The notes under the pieces were generated by a model. The model was given only the letters and a program-made list of their open reading frames with translations, was not told the DNA's origin and did not search any database. The translations under genes and the position numbers were made by a program. 64,000 nucleotides of DNA from Mesostigma viride. Lineage: Eukaryota > Streptophyta > Mesostigmatophyceae > Mesostigmatales > Mesostigmataceae. Position 1 is the first letter of the stretch, and every line of letters starts with the position of its first letter. Below, in pieces: positions 10,730 to 21,353 of this stretch. The stretch covers positions 945,245 through 1,009,244 of the forward strand of contig RPFO01000041.1 of NCBI GenBank assembly GCA_009746045.1, in the 5' to 3' direction.

Positions 10730-12514
10730 ACTCGTGGTAACAGACGGGACTCCTTGGAAACGGTACACCACCTCACTCCTCCAGGTAACCTGCGTACCTC
10801 ACCCCCTTCCCCTACCACTGGCTGGTGGTCGTCGTCGTCCCCCTATTACCCCTCCTACCTTTGAACAACGTATGCATGTCAGATTTAGTGACGACCCCTC
10901 CTTTGCCCTGAACCAGGCCCCTGCCCCTCCTGCAACATTGGTTCAACCCTCAATTAGGTCCTCACTCCCTGACAATGCTTCTAGGCCTCCTCCTCACCCT
11001 GTTCCTTCCATCCCTGCCTATAACACGGGTCGTACCTCTGCCCCTGTAGGCCCTTCTGGTCGCCCTAGTGCAGTTCCATTTTATCCTCCTGCTTCTTGGT
11101 CCTACCCTGACACGGCCTACGAGGCTGCCCAGGTCCCTTCCCGCGTAGCAGAGCTAGAAGTTAATAGTGATTTCAGCACCATGCCTCTATATGACAGAAA
11201 TTATGATCATTTTGCCTACTCCTCTCTTCGTGAACCATATACTGTCCCCTTCTCCTATGGGCATCAGCCTGAAACGGTGGCCCCTTCTAGACCCCTATCC
11301 AAAACCTTTCCTCCTCTTCCTTCTTTCTATCCCTCTTATGTAGCAGTAGAAGACAGTGGTCCTATGGGTAGATCTGATCCTTCCCACCCTCCTAAGCCCC
11401 CTGCTCTTCCCCTCTTTGCTAACCTTCCTAAATTGGCCGGATGTCAAGTCTACCCCTCAACAGTTTTTCACCTTTATTATGCTGCTTACCCAGAACACAG
11501 AGTCGTGGCAAAATCATAATAGATGGCGTCTCCCTGATGCTGTTTTAGTCCCTCACTACCTTACTACCTGTATTGCCCCTGAGCTCGCTAACCTCATTCA
11601 GTGTGAATCTTTGGCCTCTCATGCCTACCCTAACTCAGTAGCAGAATTGTTTAAGAGGTTATGTAGAGAGTCATCTAGTCCCTCGTGATGCAGATTGGCA
11701 GGATAGATTAGCTTTTGGTACTCTGCAGCAAGGTACTAAACCGTTTGAGGAGTATATGAAAGAATTTGATGCACAGATGGTACAAATTAGGGATTTGTCG
11801 GGCGCAGAAGTACGTGCTCGTTTCCTTCAAGGCCTCAGTAGACCCTTATTACGTGAGGTAAAGCGCCAGTTCTCTGCCTACCGTTTCACTGATCTACCGA
11901 CCCCTCAAGCATGTACGACAGCATCTCTTAAGAGTAGCAGATTTCTTCACCACCCCTCTTCCTACCCGTTCCCGTATTAATAACATTAGCCTTACCCCTG
12001 AGGAAGCAAACTCCTACGTAGAAGAGTTAGACATTTGCGTTACCGACCTTTCGGCTGTGGATGTCTCTCATATCACATGCTATCATTGTAAGGAAGTAGG
12101 TCATCATAAACGTGAGTGCCCCAAGTTCCTTTCGGGTGCTCCCCCTCATCCCGATGCTCGCCCTCCTCGTACCCCTCAGCGTGCTCCTATTCGTCCCACT
12201 CCAGGACGCATTCCCTCAGCTACCCCTAGTAGGCTGAATGCTGTGCAGACAGGACCCTTAGGGTTCCCCTATGATAATCAGGCTCCTGCACCCTCTTCGC
12301 TCCCTCGTGACCCTCCAGCAGTGGCTTTTTCGCCAGGGTCTTCTTCGGGGTTAGTCCCAGTGGATGTGGGGGGGGAGGGGGAACAGTAGGCCTGTCAGCC
12401 GGGGGTAACCTGGACAGGTCCTTAGATAGTACCCCAGATAATAGTTTTTGCCTGCCTGATTTCATAACCTCTGTAGGAGCTGAATCATCCCTACCACTAC
12501 GTGTTCGTCCTCTT

Positions 12515-12979
12515 ATGTTTTTGAATGGCGGTTTGACCGTCCCTCACACTGTTGTAGACCCCTTCTTGCATGCTGATGACCTTTTGAATGTCTCCGTGTT
12601 AGTGGATAGCGGTGCGGCTAGCTCCTTTGTGAGCGAGGCCCTAGTTAGGCGTTTAGGACTAGTCCCTATCCCTCACACCAAACCTGTCACTGTCCATTAT
12701 GCTGACGGTCGCACCAGTCATTCCCCGGGTACGGTATCCCTTCCCCTGGTTATACAAGGACGTACTGTCAACCTTACGGCCACTATAGGTCCTATCACTA
12801 CCGCGGATGTATTATTAGGAGTAGATTGGCACCAGGATAATAAGATTACCATTAATTATGATACTATGGTCATTTGGTTTCCAGATAGCTCTTACTGGGT
12901 ACCGGAACGTCATTATAGAGTAGAAAATTTATCCTTGGTAGATATTATACTCCTCCTACACCTGTCGATCCTCCTGTAA
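12515..12979 (+). pseudogene. Gypsy retropepsin (aspartic protease) region
   Basis: VSVLVDSGAASSFVSEALV carries the catalytic DSGA motif, and ADVLLGVDWHQ is the usual C-terminal hydrophobic-hydrophobic-G motif before the RT. This domain processes Gag and Pol in the particle. It lies after the gag zinc knuckle and before RT, the normal gypsy order. The frame ends at 12979 because of a frameshift near 12945; the next frame (VDPPVRPIPEVL) continues into the RT ORF. Confidence 0.85.
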
Positions 12980-14187
12980 GACCTATACCTGAAGTATTAA
13001 TGTCCAATGATGAATTGCGATCTGAACTAAAGGAATATGGATATTTATTATGTATGTTCCTTCAGCTAGAAGTACAGGAAATACCTATCCCTAATAATAG
13101 TGTGGATATAGATGTAAACACAGTAGATACCATAGGTGTGGGATTTACTGAAAACGAACTAGTAAGATATATGGCTGTGATAGACTCCTCCAAAGTTTTT
13201 GAAGAAAAGACTCCTTCTTATCCTCCTCCTCGTTCTGTTTTACACCGTGTAGTTATCAAAGACGGTGCTGTTCCTACGCATTCTCCGATGTACCGAATGG
13301 GCCCTACCGAGTTAAAGGAATTAAAACAGATTTTAGTGTCAATATTAGAAGCAGGATTGATAGAGCCTAGTAACTCCCCCTACTCAGCTGGTGTCCTTTT
13401 AGTGCCTAAGCCAAATGGCAAGTTTCGTTTAGTTACTGATTATAGGAAGTTATATGATATCACTGTGAAGTCTAAATACCCTCTACCTCGTATTGATGAT
13501 ATATTTAATAAGGTTAAAGGTTCTTCATGTTTCACCGTGTTGGATTGTGCAGATGGTTTTTGGCAATTGCGAATAGCGCCCGAGGATTGTCATAAAACTG
13601 CCTTTGCTACCCCTTTTGGTCATTATCAGTTTAGAGTAGCGGCTATGGGACTCTGTAATTCTCCTGCCTCCTTCCAAATGTTGATGAATGAAGTGCTTAG
13701 ACCTGCTATGGGTAATTCTCACCTTCCCCAAGTGTCCTCTGATTTAAAGGATCCTTCCTTCTCCTCTGTTTCTTTAGCTGAGCACGATCGTTCTTGTGCT
13801 CAGGCTTACATAGATGACATCCTTATTTACTCCCCAGATTTTGAAACACACCACCGTGATTTAAAGAAAGTTTTAGAAATAATGTCTGAGAATTCTTGGT
13901 GGGCTCGCCGTGCTAAAGTGCGTTCTGGTAGGAGTGTACCATTTTTAGGACATGTTTTGTCAGATGCCAGTGTCGCTACCGACCCGGATAAAACTAAGTC
14001 GATTCAGGATTGGCCTACCCCTACTGATGTTAAGAGTGTACGTAGTTTCCTAGGTACAGTATTGCCTCCTACTATAGGCGTTTTATCCCTTGTTTCGCAA
14101 CTATAGCGGCCCCTATCAATCATTTGTTAAAGAAAGATATCCCCTTCCTGTGGAGTAGTGGTGAGTGTCAATCTGCTTTTGTTTGCT
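12946..14187 (+). pseudogene. pol: Ty3/gypsy reverse transcriptase and start of RNase H, truncated
   Basis: Clear gypsy RT blocks: GLIEPSNSPYSAGVLLVPKP, FRLVTDYRKL, FTVLDCADGFWQL (motif A), FRVAAMGLCNSPASFQ, and AQAYIDDILIYS with the YIDD active site at about 13807. After a one-base frameshift near 14058, RNase H begins (YYRRFIPCFATIAAPINHLL, then ECQSAFVCLRG). Coding similarity stops at about 14187, where the Mutator-like element begins. Integrase and the rest of RNase H are missing. Confidence 0.9.
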
Positions 14188-14293
14188 TAAGGGGACGGTC
14201 CCGGCGCGAATATTTTGGCGCCGAAAAATTCCCGCCAGTACCCACGACCTAAATTGCGTGCGTGAGTGAAAATGCAATATTTCCGGACGAGCC

Positions 14294-14641
14294 ATGGCGG
14301 CTACCAGACGAGATGCCAGACTTGAAACGGAGGCTTTGCGGCGTTTAAAAGCATGGCAAGTCGCGTTCGAATGCCCAGAAAAAGATTTAGATTTCATATT
14401 GTCGCGGAAATTACTTTTTGAGGCCGGGGCAGCTGCCAAAGACCATACACCTCCGAAATCCGAAAAGGCCCCCAACAACGTGATGCGCCATGCCGCCTAT
14501 CGCCATTTTGCGGCTGTAATGGGCTGGCACGATGATGGTGCGGCCAAGGAACTGCCGGAGGAAGTAGAATATTTAATTAAATATCGTTATCCGAATGATA
14601 AGAAGCCATATACCGGCTTCATTCCGACCGTCGACAGATAG
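14294..14641 (+). CDS. Small ORF, P2X7-intracellular-domain-like (tentative)
   Basis: 115 residues from an ATG at 14294. The second half (RHAAYRHFAAVMGWHDDG, then YLIKYRYPNDKKPYTGFIP) resembles the short 'YRxF..W.G..R.(I/V)P...I...FP...YTGF' domain first noted at the P2X7 receptor C-terminus and often seen in transposon-derived eukaryotic proteins. From memory of the family pattern only. It lies 44 bases before the transposase ATG on the same strand, so it is probably part of the same transposon. The role is unknown; DNA or RNA binding is possible. Confidence 0.5.
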   Translation: MAATRRDARLETEALRRLKAWQVAFECPEKDLDFILSRKLLFEAGAAAKDHTPPKSEKAPNNVMRHAAYRHFAAVMGWHDDGAAKELPEEVEYLIKYRYPNDKKPYTGFIPTVDR

Positions 14642-14685
14642 AACGTTTTTGCCAGATTTTAGGGGGGGCGTAGTTTAGGGAGGAA

Positions 14686-16224
14686 ATGGTGCGACCAGCA
14701 GGAAAAAAGGCAGCGGCACGACAGAGAGAAGCGAGCACAAGTGGTGGCAAGCTGGCAGCGCGGATAGCCAACTCAGCGCCAGCGGCTAGGGGACGGGGCA
14801 GACCGCCGGGCGCCAAGAATTATGCAAACAGAGGGCCAGGACGTCGCATTAAGCTGCAACATAAAGCGGTTGCGAAGCCCAGCGTTACGGCGGACTCCAT
14901 AGCTGCGCAACTGCCCAATGCGCCACAGAAGCCCGCCACCAGTTCAGCAAGCGAGGAAGCAGTCACCCCGAAAAAACATCCCGCGAAGCGCAAGTCTGGG
15001 CCGCAGGTACGGCTGTCATTTTCGCCCCTGGAGCGCGGCAGTAATGGGAAACTTCGCAAGACCGACGTCGGCCTGGACCCTGCCCAAGGCGAGGAATTTG
15101 GCACGCCTCGTTTGATCATCGATGTTGCTGTCTTGGCAGGTATTGTGGCAGCCCAAACTTGCCCTCGTTGTCACAAGCTCACCTGCAAAATGTTCAAGCA
15201 ACCTGTCCAGCGTCCCGGGGATCCACCCTGCGTTCTTGTGGCCTGTCAAAACCGCTTCTGCAAGGGCAGTGAGGGTGCACCATACCGCCACACTTTTGCT
15301 ATCAACGCACCCGTGGCACAGCTAAGGCAGGCTGCACGCAACCCCATGGCCACTTTGTGGGCTGCGTCCGCTGTTTTCTTTGCTGTCCCACGCCCCACGC
15401 TCATGCGGGTAGCCACGTTCTTGGGGTTGGAGTTCCCTTTCGTGGGCAAGGGGAAGTGGGGGCGTGATGTGATGCAAGTGGCATCAGAGGTTATCCTTGA
15501 ACTCAAGCGGGTCATCGTGCAGAACAGGGAGCAGGACTTGTGGGGCCAGCAGTGCCTTATCCACGCAGGCACCAAGCTGGTAATCGCACACCATACTAGC
15601 TCCAAATTCTGTCCCAAGTGTGCAGCAGCCAAGCGCGCAGGCATTCCTGTAGCCCCACATGACAACTGCTGGAATAACACGGAGGGCAGCAGCAGGAGCA
15701 TGGAGGGGGAGGGGGCAGTGTATATGCTGGAGGAGCTGCAGTCCTTACAGGCAGGGGTGCGCACGGGCATGGTGATGCATGCAGCAGCAGGGGCCCCTGG
15801 TGAGAAAGTGGTTGCAGACAAGCCCCAAGAGCAGCGTTTGTATGCTGCCACGGTTGTGAGTGATGGGGACACCACATGGTTCGCGCGTGTGCAGCAGTCT
15901 GATGCACTAAAGGCTAGCAAGCACATCCCCAAGAAGTTGAATGACCTCAACGACCTCTCTGGCACCTTGTATGCTGCACTGCTTCGAGCCAAGAAGGACC
16001 ACCTGAAAGGTGTCAGGAATGTGCTCACCCCTCAGCAGCTCACTAGCATGACCTATGGTTACCGCGCATGCATCAGGGCAAACTGGCACATGGGGCCGCG
16101 CCACCTTGTGGGCGCTATGACCAATGCATTGCAGCATTACTTTGGCGATCACGATGATTGCCCCAATTGGCCCAACCACCAACTGAAGGATGGGGTGGTC
16201 ACGGAGGTGCAGTGCATGGTGTGA
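14686..16224 (+). CDS. Mutator-like transposase (main part)
   Basis: 512 residues. The basic, low-complexity N-terminus (AAARQREASTSGGKLAARI, GRGRPPGAKN as an AT-hook-like stretch) suggests DNA binding and nuclear location. A CX2C..CX5C-type zinc motif (CPRCHKLTC, then CQNRFC) lies at about residues 160-195 and another CPKC at about 310. The C-terminal region has VVSDGDTTWFARV, HIPKKLNDLNDL, a helical YAALLRAKKDHLKG and HYFGDHDDCPNWPNH. The DGD, H, K and FGDH..C..W order resembles the Mutator-like transposase family known from animals and protists. Coding continues in another frame after 16224, so there is either a frameshift or a short intron. Confidence 0.5.
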   Translation: MVRPAGKKAAARQREASTSGGKLAARIANSAPAARGRGRPPGAKNYANRGPGRRIKLQHKAVAKPSVTADSIAAQLPNAPQKPATSSASEEAVTPKKHPAKRKSGPQVRLSFSPLERGSNGKLRKTDVGLDPAQGEEFGTPRLIIDVAVLAGIVAAQTCPRCHKLTCKMFKQPVQRPGDPPCVLVACQNRFCKGSEGAPYRHTFAINAPVAQLRQAARNPMATLWAASAVFFAVPRPTLMRVATFLGLEFPFVGKGKWGRDVMQVASEVILELKRVIVQNREQDLWGQQCLIHAGTKLVIAHHTSSKFCPKCAAAKRAGIPVAPHDNCWNNTEGSSRSMEGEGAVYMLEELQSLQAGVRTGMVMHAAAGAPGEKVVADKPQEQRLYAATVVSDGDTTWFARVQQSDALKASKHIPKKLNDLNDLSGTLYAALLRAKKDHLKGVRNVLTPQQLTSMTYGYRACIRANWHMGPRHLVGAMTNALQHYFGDHDDCPNWPNHQLKDGVVTEVQCMV

Positions 16225-16225
16225 G

Positions 16226-16542
16226 GGCAAGCCTGCATGGGATGGCGACGGAGGTGATTGTGAGGGGGCGGACAGTGGATGTGCTGGCCATTGTGAAGAA
16301 GGTGTGGGAGGGCAAGACTACCGAGGAGATATTGCAGGGCTGCTGCCATGAGGGCAGCAGCAACTTGAATGAGTGGGTGCACTCAGTTCAGGTGGCGTCC
16401 ACCCCACGTGGCAAGGGTGGCTTTCCTGGTTTGTTATACCCTGCTTCCATGGCTATTGGCATCTTGCGGGCGCAGTTTGGGGATGACTGGTGGGTCCGCC
16501 TTGCTGGCCTTCTCGGCATTGTGTTTCAACCCTCCCTGCTGC
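16226..16542 (+). pseudogene. Mutator-like gene, continuation up to the copia A insertion
   Basis: Frame 3 is open here (TVDVLAIVKKVWEGKTTEEI, GGFPGLLYPASMAIGIL, VFQPSLL) and is cut at 16542 by copia A. It resumes at 34931; joining across the insertion gives an uninterrupted frame to the TGA at 35080-35082. The relation to the preceding transposase frame (one-base shift or intron near 16190-16225) is unresolved. Confidence 0.6.
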
Positions 16543-17196
16543 ATTTGCGCAGCAACTCGTCAGCAGAGCTTGTGAGCTCCTGGTCCTTGCCGGCTGGAAT
16601 GACCCTAGGCTGCTGGCTAGCAACCTTTATCCTCACACCAGGCCTACGACCCTCGATAGGCTCGCCACTCGTCGTGACGACCAAGGTTCGTGTGTGAAGA
16701 CGCTCGTTGCCTCGTTGAGCCTCGAGCTATATGCAACCTCGTTCCATCCTTGTTCCTCGGTCATGAGCAACGCTGGGCAACGCTACATTGCCAGAGCCTT
16801 GTATCGCTGCCCTGCATCCTCGTTGCAGGCAGCATACAGGAATCTCTGGCTATCCTGTGTCTAGGACAGCACAGGACCTGCCCCAGTCCTGCAAGGACCT
16901 ACATCCTTGCAGACCTGCTGGCTGGCTACTGGCTTCTACTAGCCACAGTACCGTTGAGCCCTCAGTACACTGTGTCCCAGTCACGTGAGAGTACAGGCTA
17001 AGCCTGTGCAGGCACGGCCTGCCACGTGTCCTGTCCACTATGCCCTGAGTGTGCCCCGCCCTCGCCCACCGGTCGGCAGTACTTCGGGACTTGATAACTT
17101 TCTAGTCCCTTGTCTGTTCTAGGCGGTTGACACGGCGTTGGAAAGGTCTCCTCAACCTGCATCCATCTAGCACATTGGTGCCCCAATATGCTAACT
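16543..17196 (-). repeat. Copia A 3' LTR (654 bp)
   Basis: Matches 34272-34925 except for about two substitutions (T/C near 16800 and near 17045). Its inner edge is preceded, in element orientation, by the polypurine tract AACAAGAAAGGGTTGG (complement of 17197 onward), as in element B. Confidence 0.92.
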
Positions 17197-18133
17197 CCAA
17201 CCCTTTCTTGTTTTGGAGCTTGGACCAGCCTGAGAACCTATCAGCCACTGTCCCCACAAGCCTTCAGACATCTGATCCCTCCCAGAGACCAGACCTGCCT
17301 TTTCTTTTGGAACCTGAGGTGCCTCCAAATATTAGCTAGGCCTGCTCATTGGTTCAAAGGTTGCCCTCTGACCCACATGACATCCCAACCCTTTCTTTGG
17401 GAACCTGGTGTAGATTAAAGTTAGGTCTTCACTTAGTCAGAGGAGTTTGGATAGAGGAGTCCATGAACGTACTATTGTGAGTTCCTGGTCATCCAGTTAT
17501 CACAGGCGCCCGTTCATATGGCGCCCGCCACGGAGCCTCCTTTATCTTTTAAATCCTTCCAAAGACTGAGAGAGCCCTGACAAATGTTAGCCAACAGATG
17601 GGGAGCCCATGTCCTCACTGAGGGATATACTCAGGATTCATACATGCCAGGCTGAGGTCAGCTGGGGAATCGAACCCCACCCCATATCCTCCAGGTTTGG
17701 ATCAGCTCCTGGAACTGAGCATCACAAGCAACAAGACATGACAATAACAAGATTATGTTTTATTATAAAGGAGTATAACCCATAGTGAGGCCCCTGGCAA
17801 CCACGTCCAACATGGTCACACAACCAGGGATTTTATTAGCATGCAACAGGTTGGTTACAGAGAATATATACAAATGTACAGCAACCTGTTAGAGCCAACA
17901 CTTGGGCTGCCCTTGCAGGGTCCATTCCATGAAGACCCAAGGCCCATTAGAAAGTCCTTAAGACTCTTCTGCAGCTCCATGACAGAGCCAGGCGAAATTC
18001 TCAGCCAGGGGAGTGACTCCACCCTGACCCCTGTCCAGCAGAGTGTGTCTGAACTCTGAAGGACCTGCTGTCAGCCACCACGTGGCTGCCCAGCCCACTG
18101 GGATGCCTCCCACCTAGAGCAAGGCTGTTTGGT
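17197..18133 (-). other. Copia A 3' non-coding region
   Basis: Between the pol stop and the 3' LTR; no ORF. It holds two hairpins shared with element B: CCAGG...CCTGG (17691-17712) and the T-arm-like GGGGTTCGATTCCCC (17664-17678, minus strand). An AATAAA-type signal lies near 17760 (minus strand). Confidence 0.6.
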
Positions 18134-19271
18134 CTACTCTGGCCCTCCCCCCTTGGAGGCCATGAGCCCACGAAGCAAAGGGTATTGCAGCTCAGCCTTC
18201 TCCTCCAGCTTGGTGAGAGCATCTGCAGGGTTGTCCACGCCAGCCACATGTTCAATGTTAGCTAAGCAAGACATTTCCTTGAGCAACAAATAATCAAGGT
18301 CCCTGCTCCTGGCCAGCTGCCTGTGCACAAACTGCACCATGCCCATGCTGTCAGTTCTTACCAGTGTGTGCATCTGCAACCGACAGGAAGCCACTTGACC
18401 TAGCTGGTAAAATAGCTCCCTCAAGTAAAGAGCAGTATGAAGCCCTTCACAGATTGCCCTGCACTCAGCAATGTCACTGCTGGGAGTTACCCTGTTTTGC
18501 AACCGACTGTACCAGCAGACCAGAGAGGACTGTTCCTGCACCAGGGATATTAATGCTGCTGCACGGCCCCTGACCTCTGTGACCTTCCTACTATCCATAG
18601 AACTGTCCACATAGAGCATCATGTCAAAAGGCCTGTACAAATCCAAAGGACCCAGCATGAGAGGGGGAGACATGCGAACAGCCTCTACCACTCTCTCAGC
18701 ACCCACCTCAACCAGTTGGGAATCGGTCAACCGACTCAGTACCAACAGGTCAGGAGCACAAATGCTGGCCAGCCATGCCAACATACCTCGTATTGTTGCA
18801 CATCTGGCCTGGGTGATGGGCTCCTGCAAGGCATCTATGATCTGCTGAGGATAATCCTTACCACCCTCCAGCTGGATGGACCATGTACCCTGCTGATGGA
18901 CCAAGGTCGCCTGCATTCCACAAAACACCATGGGCTCATTCTCAACCATGTACTGGATCTTACCCAGTTCAAACCGTTTCTGGATCCTGGCCAGAGTCAA
19001 CTCTTGCCAAGTGGGATGGCCCAGGAGATGCAGATCATCACCATGCAGGGAGGCAAACGCTGGCAGCCCCTCATAGCTACCCTGAAACAGACAAGGATCA
19101 ACTGGAGAGACTGAGAGACCACAGACAGACCTGAGGTACTTCTCCAAGCTCTTCCTCCAGATGATGGGACTCGATCTAAGGCCTTCCACGCCTTTGAGAA
19201 TCCTCAAATACCTCGTCTTCAGCTCTGCCCTCCACACTGCAGGCACCTTAACAAAGAAAGGGGGTATTGTG
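18134..19271 (-). CDS. pol: Copia A pol, C-terminal part: RT palm, thumb and RNase H
   Basis: Continues the frame of 29256-31711 after removal of the composite insertion: FFVKVPAVWRAELKTRYLRI, then FASLHGDDLHLLG. That position is the RT active site, normally YVDD in copia elements; here it is HGDD, as in element B. RNase H follows: YVDSSMDSRKVTEVRGRAAAL, AECRAICEGLHTALYL, VRTDSMGMVQFV, RSRDLDYLLLKEMS and GVDNPADALTK, the last a copia RNase H signature. Stop at 18134. The joined pol would be about 1,195 residues with no other break. Confidence 0.9.
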
Positions 19272-20016
19272 TGTTGAAAGAACTAATGGGTTTGCCTTCT
19301 ACAATGCTTGTGATTGGAACCCAAATGTGCCTGTCCTTGCAGGTACAGGCTATGGAGGATGGAAGCAAAGAGACAGAGACTCAGTTTGAGGCAGAATGAT
19401 AGTGAGGAGTACCTTTGGCAAGGCTCCTCAGTTGTTTTATTAACTCGAGGAAAAAACACAGGCAGCAAACTGGAATGACCTGATTGGCTGGCTAGGAATG
19501 TGCCTAGGAATATTCTCATGTAATACTCAGGCCACCAATCAGGTTAGGTCAGTGTACAGGCTACCAATCAGATCTAGACAAGAATAAATCTTATCTTGTA
19601 ACTGCTGTACAGCCTTATCTTGTAACTGATGTACAGTCTTAACTTGTAACTGCTGCACAGTAATCTAACTATTTAATAAAAGATCTCTCTATGTGTGATC
19701 TGATGATGATGAAGTAAATCTGGCGTGAACATATCAGCGCCACATCTGACATGCACAGTGTACATGTCAATCAGTCAGCTGTCCTGTCATAGATTCTCAT
19801 CTGACATGTCATAGGTCAGCTGACATAGACAGATTTGTCAGCTGCCTATAAGGATCCACTTGGCATAGGTACTAATCCCTGATTACTAAAACTGGCCACA
19901 ACTTTCTCATTTGTAGGCCAAATCCAACGGGATAAAGAACAGTGGCTCCTGTACAAGAGCCTCTATCTATCTAGCCAGGTCAGGTGGGTACAAATACAAG
20001 GACCATGTCCTTGACA
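19272..20016 (-). repeat. Element C-left 3' LTR (745 bp)
   Basis: Plus-strand ends TGTTGAAAG...CCTTGACA, so TG...CA in element orientation. Near-identical to 23514-24252 over its length; the outer end of the other copy lacks six bases (TCCTTG). A partial second LTR start plus PPT (CCTTGACACCCCCCTTACCC) lies inside at about 20168-20187. Confidence 0.88.
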
Positions 20017-21353
20017 CCCCCCTTACAACACATGACCTTGCTCTAGTGCTATCCTGTCAAGTATAACACTTAGAGGAAAAGCTCTCAGCCAGTCAAGCCT
20101 TGACCAAACATAGGACTCTAGAATTAAATTCAGTACTCACTATCAAGGTGACATTTGGGTACAACCTTGACACCCCCCTTACCCACATGGCACCAAACCA
20201 AAAATGGGATGCAACCCAGGCCAGTGGTAAGGATCAAACACTAACTGATCACGGGTAAGTGGGCGAAAAACATCCACCCCCCTCGCTAGCAAACACCGTG
20301 GTCAAAGTAGTCAAAAGACGATCTCCACGGAAACTGGAAACTGGAACTCCGGACCGGTGACGCGCCGAGTGTCCAACGAAAGCAGCAGGAAAGATTGCCG
20401 CATCGCCCAGCAACTAGCATGTGTTGCCAAGTCAAAAACTTCGTTGGGAAGATGCGCTTTGGATCACACCCCCCTCACTCTAGCGTCGCCTGAAAACATG
20501 AAGAAGCACACAAAATGCTCTAACACAGGCAAACTCTTAGACAATGCAGGGGACATGATGTATGATTAACGCATAAAACATGTGATTAACGACATAAAGC
20601 ATCCGACCTACGGCAGAGCACCAACGGTGAACAAGGAGCAGAACACGTAGTCCTGACACACCTTAATCACACAGGTAACTAACATAAACCGACATAGTCA
20701 TGGATCTTAGCATTAGCCAACATGAACGAACTGAAAAGACAGCTCTGATTAACCAACGATAGTTGAAAGCGACTAAAAACGGGACATGAAGCGACGACAA
20801 AGTCAGGAGCACAAACGCAGGCTATGTACAAAAGACACAACCGCAAACTGCATGAACAAACCTAGCATGCAACGAGAAAGTATGCCCTAAGAATGGGCAA
20901 CACACACGACATGAAATGAACGTGCAGATTGACCACAAAAAGGGTCAGCAAGAACGGAGACATGGCCAGCAAACCGGCGCTAGCCAAACGTACCAAGATT
21001 ACAAAGAACTTGGAAAACATACCATTGCTGGTAGAAGAACGTCATGGGGACGATGAACACAGGTGGTCTAGAACTCAAATAACGCATCCCGACGAAGCGC
21101 TATGAAAAAGTCTAGCAGAAACAAAACAAGACTATGCGAGATGCATAAGGCCGGAAGGACCCCGCACCTAACAGCACAATAGACCACAAAATATTCGTGT
21201 CTAAAGCAATTTTTCACGAACGAAAAACAGTGGCGACTTGAGATCATAAGGGGTTAGTTAAGCTAGCTATCAAATTCCCAACGAACGTGACCATAGCGCA
21301 TCCCCAAAAATCGCCATGAAAATAGCGGAAGCAGGGCTCCCGCACCGACCGCC
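20017..21353 (-). other. Element C-left 3' non-coding region
   Basis: No coding signal on either strand. It contains a duplicated PPT and LTR-start motif at about 20160-20190 (minus strand GTAAGGGGGGTGTCAAGG), which suggests an older or alternative 3' LTR start. Confidence 0.5.

Larger units (their letters stand above)
8972..12389 (+). pseudogene. gag: Gypsy gag (split by a hAT element, several frameshifts)
   Basis: ATG at 8972 gives MDPVGG; after removing 8989-10620 the frame continues EMSPIPTAN into a poly-Asn run. Further frames carry a Pro-rich N-terminus (10850-11440), a capsid-like helical region (NWPDVKSTPQQFFTFIMLL, then KPFEEYMKEFDAQM and RARFLQGLSRPL, 11440-11980) and a zinc knuckle CYHCKEVGHHKREC at about 12078-12120, the CX2CX4HX4C nucleic-acid binding motif of retroelement nucleocapsids. 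At least four frameshifts (near 10845, 11440, 11680 and 11900) break it. The product would form the virus-like particle in the cytoplasm. Confidence 0.8.

Noticed and set aside
10531-10818. Poly-Leu and poly-Ile ORFs
   Set aside because: Other frames of the (AAT)n tract; the poly-Asn frame joins the gag ATG.
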